Below are positions 40,201-51,400 of a DNA stretch of 64,000 bases, piece after piece (the stretch's first letter is position 1; every line of letters starts with the position of its first letter). The translations under genes were made by a program, and so were the position numbers. Source of the stretch: Brassica napus (lineage: Eukaryota > Streptophyta > Magnoliopsida > Brassicales > Brassicaceae); assembly GCF_020379485.1 (NCBI RefSeq), contig NW_026014791.1:1-64000 (forward strand), read 5' to 3'. The notes under the pieces are model-generated. The model did not search any database, was not told the DNA's origin, and worked only from the letters and a program-made list of their open reading frames with translations.

Positions 40201-41555
40201 GGTGGAGAATCACCAGGAAGTTGAATAAATCTCATAGGAGTTGGGATGAAGAAGTTATCCCACTTTCAAATCAGGTGATTCCAGTTTCCCAGTTTGGGAA
40301 TAGCACAGCTTCTTCGTCGTTCCAATCAAACCAGGATGAATCACTTTGTGAGAAGCTTGATTTGGATACATAAAGTGGTGGAGAATCACCAGGAAGTTGA
40401 ATAAATCTCATAGGAGTTGGGATGAAGAAGTTATCCCACTTTCAAATCAGGTGATTCCAGTTTCCCAGTTTGGGAATAGCACAGCTTCTTCGTCGTTCCA
40501 ATCAAACCAGGATGAATCACTTTGTGAGAAGCTTGATTTGGATACATAAAGTGGTGGAGAATCACCAGGAAGTTGAATAAATCTCATAGGAGTTGGGATG
40601 AAGAAGTTATCCCACTTTCAAATCAGGTGATTCCAGTTTCCCAGTTTGGGAATAGCACAGCTTCTTCGTCGTTCCAATCAAACCAGGATGAATCACTTTG
40701 TGAGAAGCTTGATTTGGATACATAAAGTGGTGGAGAATCACCAGGAAGTTGAATAAATCTCATAGGAGTTGGGATGAAGAAGTTATCCCACTTTCAAATC
40801 AGGTGATTCCAGTTTCCCAGTTTGGGAATAGCACAGCTTCTTCGTCGTTCCAATCAAACCAGGATGAATCACTTTGTGAGAAGCTTGATTTGGATACATA
40901 AAGTGGTGGAGAATCACCAGGAAGTTGAATAAATCTCATAGGAGTTGGGATGAAGAAGTTATCCCACTTTCAAATCAGGTGATTCCAGTTTCCCAGTTTG
41001 GGAATAGCACAGCTTCTTCGTCGTTCCAATCAAACCAGGATGAATCACTTTGTGAGAAGCTTGATTTGGATACATAAAGTGGTGGAGAATCACCAGGAAG
41101 TTGAATAAATCTCATAGGAGTTGGGATGAAGAAGTTATCCCACTTTCAAATCAGGTGATTCCAGTTTCCCAGTTTGGGAATAGCACAGCTTCTTCGTCGT
41201 TCCAATCAAACCAGGATGAATCACTTTGTGAGAAGCTTGATTTGGATACATAAAGTGGTGGAGAATCACCAGGAAGTTGAATAAATCTCATAGGAGTTGG
41301 GATGAAGAAGTTATCCCACTTTCAAATCAGGTGATTCCAGTTTCCCAGTTTGGGAATAGCACAGCTTCTTCGTCGTTCCAATCAAACCAGGATGAATCAC
41401 TTTGTGAGAAGCTTGATTTGGATACATAAAGTGGTGGAGAATCACCAGGAAGTTGAATAAATCTCATAGGAGTTGGCATGAAGAAGTTATCCCACTTTCA
41501 AATCAGGTGATTCCAGTTTCCCAGTTTGGGAATAGCACAGCTTCTTCGTCGTTCC
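37251..41555 (+). repeat. Array 1 block D: CAC / GTGAG / GGGATG units
   Basis: TTGGGATGAAG replaces TTGGCATGAAG from about 37,250 and is kept until the last regular unit, which reverts to GGCATG (41,475). All units have GTGAG except the one at 37,713 (GTAAG). This is also the predominant type in inverted array 2. Confidence 0.85.
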
Positions 41556-41783
41556 TCAAACCAGGATGAATCAGTAAGAAGCTTGATTTGGAGACATAAA
41601 GTGGTGGATAATCAGTGGGAAGTTGAATAAACTCATAGTTGAATAAATCTCATAGGAGTTGGCTGAAGAGGTTTCCCAGTTTCCCAGTTGAATAGCTTTC
41701 CCGTTCCAATCAAACCAGGATTCCGTTCCAATGAAACCAGGATGAATCTCTTTGGGCTTGATTTGGATACATAAAGTGGTGGA
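41556..41783 (+). repeat. Degenerate right edge of satellite array 1
   Basis: The satellite loses register. AATCACTTTG is shortened before GTAAGAAGC, GTTGAATAAA is repeated (41,614 and 41,638), and a CCGTTCCAAT...AAACCAGGAT segment is repeated (about 41,700-41,735). The last unit reads CTTTGGGCTTGATTTGG, missing the HindIII-site region. It ends in AAGTGGTGGA against Copia LTR sequence. Confidence 0.85.
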
Positions 41784-42097
41784 AGGAACTTCAGAAGCTT
41801 TAACTTAGTTAACCACAAGTAAACTAAATTACTGTGAAACTCCGAATTACCACTGCCCAATAACCCTTCCTCTATCCATGTATCAACTCTTCAATCACCT
41901 CATCTCACACTCCCCCTCAAGCTTGACTCATGTAGACACGTCAGCTTGGAACCATGAAACTCCCTCATTAAAAACCTCAACCAGGGAAAACCCAATGGGA
42001 TAAAACCTTATTTGGAAAAGAGTGGAGACTCCATGGTTAAGCCAGCTCCTAGAGTAAAAGATCAATGAGTCTCAAAGTCTTATAGGATTATCACTTT
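41784..42097 (-). mobile_element. Old Copia remnant, left arm: LTR end, PPT and 3' internal piece
   Basis: An LTR tail ends ...CATCTCACA at 41,909, followed by the PPT CTCCCCCTC (41,910-41,918) and CTCATTAAAAACCTCAACC, AACCCAATGGGATAAAACC. These are the same 3' internal landmarks as in element 2 (6,082-6,200). It is interrupted at about 42,098 by a second LTR. A related but diverged subfamily, with no coding capacity. Confidence 0.7.
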
Positions 42098-42683
42098 TGA
42101 GTATAAAGAGTAATCTGAGTGTTTAAATGGATGTGAAGAGATTTGCATAAGAAACTTGGTTGAATAAGAGATTAGATCAAAGTCTAAAGAGAAACTCCAT
42201 GGAGGCTAAGATCCTCAGAAGTCTAATCTTATTATGAACTAGTTTACCTATTTATAGTGTCGAGATTAGGGTCTTACAATACCAGAGATAACTAAAGCCT
42301 GTTTAGTCAAAGAAGGGTGTATCTTCTTAGTTTGAAATGATCCAATGAGGTTCCTCCAATGTGTCAGGCATCTAGGATCTTGGATAAGATCCTTTTACTT
42401 TCCACTGTGCCAGATTGTCACGACCAGCTTCTTCCTTTCCCTTAACGGTCACAACTCATCCAAGTTTGGGTAACTCTTCCCTTCACCGAGTTACCCGGTT
42501 AAGTCTCTTTTATTTTACCTTTGGTCAAATCTGGTGATACTGTGTACACCGGTAGGGAATACGACGGTACTGCCTCGTCCCAAACCAAATCTCCCATCTC
42601 TCCATCCTTAGTTTAGAACTTCCTTATCTCTTCATGCCTTCAACCCTCATCTCTTCTCCTTATACTCCCAGCTCATCTCAACA
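42098..42683 (-). repeat. Diverged Copia LTR, left arm
   Basis: About 586 bp, TGAGTATAAAG...CTCAACA, followed at once by the PPT CTCCCCCTC. It has the same layout as the 606-bp LTR (GTGCCAGATTGTCACGACC corresponds to TTCCAGCCTGTCAAGGCGC), but many bases differ, so it is a related older subfamily. The mirrored partner is at 44,310-44,849. Confidence 0.75.
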
Positions 42684-43518
42684 CTCCCCCTCAATCTTTA
42701 GTTTGTGGAAAGTCTAAGATTGGACAGCCATGAGATCTTCCCCTCATTAAAAACCTTACACAAGGAAAACCCATTGGGATAAAACCTTGATAAGGGAAAA
42801 AGAGAAGAAACCTCATGACTTGGGTCATCCCTTCTCTTACCCAAGAGCCATGAATCCCAATTAATGTGAATGGACTCCATTGTCTTTTGCCTTGCAGCCT
42901 TGGTGACACATCCCTAACTGATCTTCACTTCTAGTGTAGCATGGCAACTATCACTCCTACACAATCAGCCTCACCTGTGACAATCACCTCAATGGGCTGT
43001 TTCTCTCATGACTCCGAGTTGGAGGCAATGTGAATCAGCTTGGTTATCACAATGAATTGTCATTGGCGTGGCTTGAACAATCCAAATTCTTCCAGATGCC
43101 CTTGATCCACACCAGCTCGTTGGTCAGCTTCACCAAGCTCTATACTCTACACTCGGCTTCTGCACTTGAGTAGACAACCACCTTCTGCTTCTTACTCTTC
43201 CAAGTAACCAAGTTTCCCCCATGAATGTGAATAGCCTGGGTTGACTCTTTCTGCTCTATCACACCAGCCCAATTCAATCCCATCACAGATCCACCACTTT
43301 ATGTATCCAATTCAAGCCATCCATACTCCTTGACAGTGAGCCGTTGTGAACATTCAAGATCCTCCCACTCATGGAAATGATTTTTCCTTAGGAACTGCAT
43401 GTGTTTTCTGCACCTGATTCACAGCACAGCAAATATCAGGTCTAGTTTATGGTAATGTAAATCAATTACCAACTAGCTTCTATATGGTTTATTGGATCGA
43501 TAAGGTTTGCTGTCTCAA
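42684..43518 (-). pseudogene. Decayed RNase H / RT end of Copia pol, left arm
   Basis: Aligns by eye with 6,082-6,945 of element 2. Landmarks are GAATGGACTCCATTGTCTT, CACTCGGCTTCTGCACTTGA (RNase H AEAEY region), TCCATACTCCTTG and CAAATATCAGGTCTAGTTTA. Frequent deletions break every frame. It stops at the inverted-repeat centre. Confidence 0.75.
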
Positions 43519-44309
43519 TCTTAAACTGCAACCTAATCAGATCCTAACTCCTATGAAGCTGTTGTTAAATTTGATTTACCTTCCAAACTAGACCTGATAT
43601 TGCTTTGCTGTAATCCAGGTGAGTCATCACATTCAAGTTCTAAGGAACATCATTGGCCATGGTGGGAGGATCTTGATGTACTCACGGCTCACCTATCAAG
43701 GAGTATGATGGGTTGAATGGAGCACTGAAGTGGTTGGATTACTGTGATGGAGGATTCCTGGTGATAGATCAGACAGGAGATCAACCACAGCTTATTCCAC
43801 ATTCATGGATTCAACTTGGTTCTTGGAAGAGAAGAAGCAGAAGCTGGTGTCTTCCAAGTGGGAACCGGATAGACCTATGTGAAGCTTAGCCAACTTCTTC
43901 TGTGGATCAAGGGACTTGAATCATTGGAGATGATCAACCACCCAATGACAAGGCATTGTGATAACCAAGCTGCATTCACATGATTCCAACTCGGTGATTT
44001 GATGAGAGAACCAAGCACTTGTGGTTGATTCTCACAAGGTGGAATCAGTGATTTGAAAGTGTCTCTTCCATGCCACTAGAATGAAGATCATTCCTGGATG
44101 TGTTTCACCAACACTTTATGGAAAAAGACAAGGAGTCATTCAATTAGATTGGACCATTGATTTGGAAGAGAAGGAGCTGATCCCCTAAGTCATGAGTCTT
44201 TACTCTTTTTCCCTTATCAAGGTTTATCCAACTTTTCCTGGTAAGTTTTTAATTAGGAAGATCTCATGCTGTCCAATCTAGACTTTCACAAAGCTGATTT
44301 GATGGGGAG
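43519..44309 (+). pseudogene. Decayed RNase H / RT end of Copia pol, right arm
   Basis: The same pol segment as 42,684-43,518, now on the plus strand: AAACTAGACCTGATATTGC, CACGGCTCACCTATCAAGGA, GAAGAAGCAGAAGCTGGTG, GATAACCAAGCTGCATTCAC. It ends in a degenerate polypurine tract GGGGAG (44,304-44,309). Not translatable. Confidence 0.75.
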
Positions 44310-44849
44310 TGTTGAGATGACTGAGTATAAGGAGAAAGATGAGGGGTTGAAGGAATGAAGAGATAAGGAAGTGGAACTAAGGATTGGAAGCATGGGAGAT
44401 TTGGAACTGACAACCTCCTCCTTCCTTCCGTAACCTCCACCATTTATGACCAACTCAAGCTTCTTAAAAGAATTATCCTGGTTTGGTTGAACGGACGAAG
44501 CTTTACCAAACTGGGAAACTTGTTCACCTGAAAGGAAAGTGGGTGACTTCTTCACACTGGAAAGTAAAATGATCTTATCCAAATCCTGGATTCCTGACAC
44601 ATGTGGAAACTCATTGGATCATTTCAAACAAGTGATCACCCTTCTTTGATTAACATGCTTAGCTTATCCTCTTGTATTGGAAAGCCTATCTCGACACTAT
44701 AAATGTCCTTCAGTCTCATTAAAAGATGATCATTCTGAGTCTTCTTACCTCCATGAGTTTCTCTTAACTCTTGATCTAATCACTTACTTCGAACTGGTTT
44801 CTTCTCAATCTCTCTGAAATTATTCAAACCTGGATTACTCTATTACTTA
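44310..44849 (+). repeat. Diverged Copia LTR, right arm
   Basis: Starts TGTTGAGATGACTGAGTATA immediately after the PPT remnant and runs to about GGATTACTCTATTACTTA. It is the reverse-complement partner of 42,098-42,683, somewhat shorter and more decayed. The end point is approximate. Confidence 0.68.
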
Positions 44850-45140
44850 AAGTGATATACTATCAAGACTTGGACCATGATCTTACTCCTATAGCTGAGA
44901 TAACCTGATTCTCACTCTTTTTCCCTCATCAGGTTTTATCCATTTTCCTGTGATTTTTAAGAGGGATTCTATGGTTTCTCAAACTTTGATGTTTCTACAT
45001 GGTCAAGCTTGGGTGATGTTGAATGACGTGATGAAGATTGATCCATGGAAGAGAAACTATTGGGCAATGTAATTTGGAGTTTTAAGCCACATAACTTTTA
45101 GTTTTACTGTGGAATAATTAAAGCTTAGTAATTTCCTTGA
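44850..45140 (+). mobile_element. Old Copia remnant, right arm
   Basis: Mirror of 41,784-42,097: CTCACTCTTTTTCCCTCATC, AGGTTTTATCC, a GGTCAAGCTTGGGTG block, then the LTR tail with CTATTGGGCAATGTAATTTG and AAAGCTTAGTAATTTCCTTG. It joins satellite at about 45,140. The PPT is no longer recognisable. Confidence 0.65.
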
Positions 45141-45430
45141 TCCCTTTGGTGATGAGAATCAAGCCCAAGGAGTATGGAATAAGGTTTGACTGTTTGGATA
45201 AGTTCTGTCTATTGAAAGGGAAACTACTTTCACCTGATTCAAATGGGATAACTTCTCATGCCCAACTAGCCTTGATTCACATTCTTGAAGTGATTTCCAA
45301 ATCCCTTTGTATCACCTTATCTCTCATATTATAACTTGTATCTGGAGATTGAACAACGAAGGTTTTGCTATTCCCTATTCTGGCTCACTATTCTGTTAAT
45401 CCTTGAATCTTCAAAACTCCTAACTTTCTA
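45141..45430 (-). repeat. Degenerate left edge of satellite array 2
   Basis: Minus-strand satellite with heavy decay. AGAATCAAGCCCAAGG corresponds to the modified CTTTGGGCTTGATT of the left-arm edge, followed by altered TCACCTGATTCAAATGGGAT and CTATTCCCTATTCTGG. Regular units resume near TCTATTCAACTTCCAACTTG. Confidence 0.75.
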
Positions 45431-48400
45431 TTCAACTTCCAACTTGTGTGATTCTCCACCACTTTATGTATCCAAATCAAGCTTCTCACAAAGTGATTCA
45501 TCCTGGTTTGATTGGAACGACGAAGAAGCTGTGCTATTCCCAAACTGGGAAACTGGAATCACCTGATTTGAAAGTGGGATAACTTCTTCATCCCAACTCC
45601 TATGAGATTTATTCAACTTCCTGGTGATTCTACACCACTTTATGTATCCAAATCAAGCTTCTTACAAAGTGATTCATCCTGGTTTGATTGGAACGACGAA
45701 GAAGCTGTGCTATTCCCAAACTGGGAAACTGGAATCACCTGATTTGAAAGTGGGATAACTTCTTCATCCCAACTCCTATGAGATTTATTCAACTTCCTGG
45801 TGATTCTCCACCACTTTATGTATCCAAATCAAGCTTCTCACAAAGTGATTCATCCTGGTTTGATTGGAACGACGAAGAAGCTGTGCTATTCCCAAACTGG
45901 GAACTGGAATCACCTGATTTGAAAGTGGGATAACTTCTTCATCCCAACTCCTATGAGATTTATTCAACTTCCTGGTGATTCTCCACCACTTTATGTATCC
46001 AAATCAAGCTTCTCACAAAGTGATTCATCCTGGTTTGATTGGAACGACGGAAGCTGTGCTATTCCCAAACTGGGAAACTGGAATCACCTGATTTGAAAGT
46101 GGGATAACTTCTTCATGCCAACTCCTATGAGATTTATTCAACTTCCTGGTGATTCTCCACCACTTTATGTATCCAAATCAAGCTTCTCACAAAGTGATTC
46201 ATCCTGGTTTGATTGGAACGACGAAGAAGCTGTGCTATTCCCAACTGGGAAACTGGAATCACCTGATTTGAAAGTGGGATAACTTCTTCATGCCAACTCC
46301 TATGAGATTTATTCAACTTCCTGGTGATTCTCCACCACTTTATGTATCCAAATCAAGCTTCTTACAAAGTGATTCATCCTGGTTTGATTGGAACGACGAA
46401 GAAGCTGTGCTATTCCCAAACTGGAAACTGGAATCACCTGATTTGAAAGTGGGATAACTTCTTCATCCCAACTCCTATGAGATTTATTCAACTTCCTGGT
46501 GATTCTCCACCACTTTATGTATCCAAATCAAGCTTCTCACAAAGTGATTCATCCTGGTTTGATTGGAACGACGAAGAAGCTGTGCTATTCCCAAACTGGG
46601 AAACTGGAATCACCTGATTTGAAAGTGGGATAACTTCTTCATCCAACTCCTATGAGATTTATTCAACTTCCTGGTGATTCTCCACCACTTTATGTATCCA
46701 AATCAAGCTTCTCACAAAGATTCATCCTGGTTTGATTGGAACGACGAAGAAGCTGTGCTATTCCCAAACTGGGAAACTGGAATCACCTGATTTGAAAGTG
46801 GGATAACTTCTTCATCCCAACTCCTATGAGATTTATTCAACTTCCTGGTGATTCTCCACCACTTTATGTATCCAAATCAAGCTTCTTACAAAGTGATTCA
46901 TCCTGGTTTGATTGGAACGACGAAGAAGCTGTGCTATTCCCAAACTGGGAAACTGGAATCACCTGATTTGAAAGTGGGATAACTTCTTCATCCAACTCCT
47001 ATGAGATTTATTCAACTTCCTGGTGATTCTCCACCACTTTATGTATCCAAATCAAGCTTCTCACAAAGTGATTCATCCTGGTTTGATTGGAACGACGAAG
47101 AAGCTGTGCTATTCCCAAACTGGGAAACTGGAATCACCTGATTTGAAAGTGGGATAACTTCTTCATCCCAACTCCTATGAGATTTATTCAACTTCCTGGT
47201 GATTCTCCACCACTTTATGTATCCAAATCAAGCTTCTTACAAGTGATTCATCCTGGTTTGATTGGAACGACGAAGAAGCTGTGCTATTCCCAAACTGGGA
47301 AACTGGAATCACCTGATTTGAAAGTGGGATAACTTCTTCATCCCACTCCTATGAGATTTATTCAACTTCCTGGTGATTCTCCACCACTTTATGTATCCAA
47401 ATCAAGCTTCTCACAAAGTGATTCATCCTGGTTTGATTGGAACGACGAAGAAGCTGTGCTATTCCCAAACTGGGAAACTGGAATCACCTGATTTGAAAGT
47501 GGGATAACTTCTTCATCCAACTCCTATGAGATTTATTCAACTTCCTGGTGATTCTCCACCACTTTATGTATCCAAATCAAGCTTCTTACAAAGTGATTCA
47601 TCCTGGTTTGATTGGAACGACGAAGAAGCTGTGCTATTCCCAAACTGGGAAACTGGAATCACCTGATTTGAAAGTGGGATAACTTCTTCATCCAACTCCT
47701 ATGAGATTTATTCAACTTCCTGGTGATTCTCCACCACTTTATGTATCCAAATCAAGCTTCTTACAAAGTGATTCATCCTGGTTTGATTGGAACGACGAAG
47801 AAGCTGTGCTATTCCCAAACTGGGAAACTGGAATCACCTGATTTGAAAGTGGGATAACTTCTTCATCCCACTCCTATGAGATTTATTCAACTTCCTGGTG
47901 ATTCTCCACCACTTTATGTATCCAAATCAAGCTTCTCACAAAGTGATTCATCCTGGTTTGATTGGAACGACGAAGAAGCTGTGCTATTCCCAAACTGGGA
48001 AACTGGAATCACCTGATTTGAAAGTGGGATAACTTCTTCATCCCAACTCCTATGAGATTTATTCAACTTCCTGGTGATTCTCCACCACTTTATGTATCCA
48101 AATCAAGCTTCTCACAAAGTGATTCATCCTGGTTTGATTGGAACGACGAAGAAGCTGTGCTATTCCCAAACTGGGAAACTGGAATCACCTGATTTGAAAG
48201 TGGGATAACTTCTTCATCCCAACTCCTATGAGATTTATTCAACTTCCTGGTGATTCTCCACCACTTTATGTATCCAAATCAAGCTTCTCACAAAGTGATT
48301 CATCCTGGTTTGATTGGAACGACGAAGAAGCTGTGCTATTCCCAAACTGGGAAACTGGAATCACCTGATTTGAAAGTGGGATAACTTCTTCATCCCAACT

Positions 48401-51400
48401 CCTATGAGATTTATTCAACTTCCTGGTGATTCTCCACCACTTTATGTATCCAAATCAAGCTTCTCACAAAGTGATTCATCCTGGTTTGATTGGAACGACG
48501 AAGAAGCTGTGCTATTCCCAAACTGGGAAACTGGAATCACCTGATTTGAAAGTGGGATAACTTCTTCATCCCAACTCCTATGAGATTTATTCAACTTCCT
48601 GGTGATTCTCCACACTTTATGTATCCAAATCAAGCTTTCACAAAGTGATTCATCCTGGTTTGATTGGAACGACGAAGAAGCTGTGCTATTCCCAAACTGG
48701 GAAACTGGAATCACCTGATTTGAAAGTGGGATAACTTCTTCATCCCAACTCCTATGAGATTTATTCAACTTCCTGGTGATTCTCCACCACTTTATGTATC
48801 CAAATCAAGCTTCTCACAAAGTGATTCATCCTGGTTTGATTGGAACGACGAAGAAGCTGTGCTATTCCCAAACTGGGAAACTGGAATCACCTGATTTGAA
48901 AGTGGGATAACTTCTTCAGCCAACTCCTATGAGATTTATTCAACTTCCTGGTGATTCTCCACCACTTTATGTATCCAAATCAAGCTTCTCACAAAGTGAT
49001 TCATCCTGGTTTGATTGGAACGACGAAGAAGCTGTGCTATTCCCAAACTGGGAAACTGGAATCACCTGATTTGAAAGTGGGATAACTTCTTCATCCCAAC
49101 TCCTATGAGATTTATTCAACTTCCTGGTGATTCTCCACCACTTTATGTATCCAAATCAAGCTTCTTACAAAGTGATTCATCCTGTTTTGATTGGAACGAC
49201 GAAGAAGCTGTGCTATTCCCAAACTGGGAAACTGGAATCACCTGATTTGAAAGTGGGATAACTTCTTCATCCAACTCCTATGAGATTTATTCAACTTCCT
49301 GGTGATTCTCCACCACTTTATGTATCCAAATCAAGCTTCTCACAAAGTGATTCATCCTGGTTTGATTGGAACGACGAAGAAGCTGTGCTATTCCCAAACT
49401 GGGAAACTGGAATCACCTGATTTGAAAGTGGGATAACTTCTTCATCCCAACTCCTATGAGATTTATTCAACTTCCTGGTGATTCTCCACCACTTTATGTA
49501 TCCAAATCAAGCTTCTTACAAAGTGATTCATCCTGGTTTGATTGGAACGACGAAGAAGCTGTGCTATTCCCAAACTGGGAAACTGGAATCACCTGATTTG
49601 AAAGTGGGATAACTTCTTCATCCAACTCCTATGAGATTTATTCAACTTCCTGGTGATTCTCCACCACTTTATGTATCCAAATCAAGCTTCTCACAAAGAT
49701 TCATCCTGGTTTGATTGGAACGACGAAGAAGCTGTGCTATTCCCAAACTGGGAAACTGGAATCACCTGATTTGAAAGTGGGATAACTTCTTCATCCCAAC
49801 TCCTATGAGATTTATTCAACTTCCTGGTGATTCTCCACCACTTTATGTATCCAAATCAAGCTTCTTACAAAGTGATTCATCCTGGTTTGATTGGAACGAC
49901 GAAGAAGCTGTGCTATTCCCAAACTGGGAAACTGGAATCACCTGATTTGAAAGTGGGATAACTTCTTCATCCAACTCCTATGAGATTTATTCAACTTCCT
50001 GGTGATTCTCCACCACTTTATGTATCCAAATCAAGCTTCTCACAAAGTGATTCATCCTGGTTTGATTGGAACGACGAAGAAGCTGTGCTATTCCCAAACT
50101 GGGAAACTGGAATCACCTGATTTGAAAGTGGGATAACTTCTTCATCCCAACTCCTATGAGATTTATTCAACTTCCTGGTGATTCTCCACCACTTTATGTA
50201 TCCAAATCAAGCTTCTCACAAAGTGATTCATCCTGGTTTGATTGGAACGACGAAGAAGCTGTGCTATTCCCAAACTGGGAACTGGAATCACCTGATTTGA
50301 AAGTGGGATAACTTCTTCATCCCAACTCCTATGAGATTTATTCAACTTCCTGGTGATTCTCCACCACTTTATGTATCCAAATCAAGCTTCTTACAAAGTG
50401 ATTCATCCTGGTTTGATTGGAACGACGAAGAAGCTGTGCTATTCCCAAACTGGGAAACTGGAATCACCTGATTTGAAAGTGGGATAACTTCTTCATCCCA
50501 ACTCCTATGAGATTTATTCAACTTCCTGGTGATTCTCCCACCACTTTATGTATCCAAATCAAGCTTCTCACAAAGTGATTCATCCTGGTTTGATTGGAAC
50601 GACGAAGAAGCTGTGCTATTCCCAAACTGGGAAACTGGAATCACCTGATTTGAAAGTGGGATAACTTCTTCATCCCAACTCCTATGAGATTTATTCAACT
50701 TCCTGGTGATTCTCCACCACTTTATGTATCCAAATCAAGCTTCTCACAAAGTGATTCATCCTGGTTTGATTGGAACGACGAAGAAGCTGTGCTATTCCCA
50801 AACTGGGAAACTGGAATCACCTGATTTGAAAGTGGGATAACTTCTTCATGCCAACTCCTATGAGATTTATTCAACTTCCTGGTGATTCTCCACCACTTTA
50901 TGTATCCAAATCAAGCTTCTCACAAAGTGATTCATCCTGGTTTGATTGGAACGACGAAGAAGCTGTGCTATTCCCAAACTGGGAAACTGGAATCACCTGA
51001 TTTGAAAGTGGGATAACTTCTTCATCCCAACTCCTATGAGATTTATTCAACTTCCTGGTGATTCTCCACCACTTTATGTATCCAAATCAAGCTTCTCACA
51101 AAGTGATTCATCCTGGTTTGATTGGAACGACGAAGAAGCTGTGCTATTCCCAAACTGGGAAACTGGAATCACCTGATTTGAAAGTGGGATAACTTCTTCA
51201 TCAACTCCTATGAGATTTATTCAACTTCCTGGTGATTCTCCACCACTTTATGTATCCAAATCAAGCTTCTCACAAAGTGATTCATCCTGGTTTGATTGGA
51301 ACGACGAAGAAGCTGTGCTATTCCCAAACTGGGAAACTGGAATCACCTGATTTGAAAGTGGGATAACTTCTTCATCCCAACTCCTATGAGATTTATTCAA

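Larger units (their letters stand above)
11789..41555 (+). repeat. Centromeric satellite array 1 (176-bp unit, CentBr-like)
   Basis: Head-to-tail 176-bp units, one AAGCTT each. The first is at 11,841 and the last regular one at 41,409: 29,568 bases, exactly 168 x 176. The unit includes TTGATTTGGATACATAAAGT, TTCCCAGTTTGGGAATAGC and TTCTTCGTCGTTCCAATC, which I recognise as the Brassica HindIII/CentBr centromeric satellite. Such arrays carry CENH3 nucleosomes in Brassica (family knowledge). The first unit is degenerate: it lacks CCAGG before ATGAATC and has an altered GGGAATCATC. Three diagnostic single-base sites define the sub-blocks listed separately. No credible coding potential. Confidence 0.95.
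41784..45140. repeat. Imperfect inverted repeat of decayed Copia sequence (palindrome core)
   Basis: Left arm 41,784-43,513 and right arm 43,525-45,140 are reverse complements of each other in feature order: satellite edge, old LTR end, 3' internal remnant, LTR, RNase H/RT remnant, centre. The centre is about 11 bases (43,514-43,524), where GGATCGATAAGGTTTGCTGT faces the reverse complement of ACTGCAACCTAATCAGATCC. Many indels and substitutions separate the arms. Both satellite junctions match, including the same loss that yields the GGGCTTGATT motif. The flanking satellites are in opposite orientation. Confidence 0.85.

Noticed and set aside
11789..41555. CRISPR-like array of regular repeats
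   Set aside because: The whole 176-bp unit repeats with no unique spacers, and the context is plant LTR retrotransposons; this is satellite DNA.
41633..41860. 75-codon minus-strand open frame across the satellite/LTR junction
   Set aside because: It spans two unrelated sequence types and contains satellite translation; no domain is recognisable.
44286..44600. 104-codon minus-strand open frame in the right palindrome arm
   Set aside because: It lies antisense within a decayed LTR and its partner in the left arm is not open.
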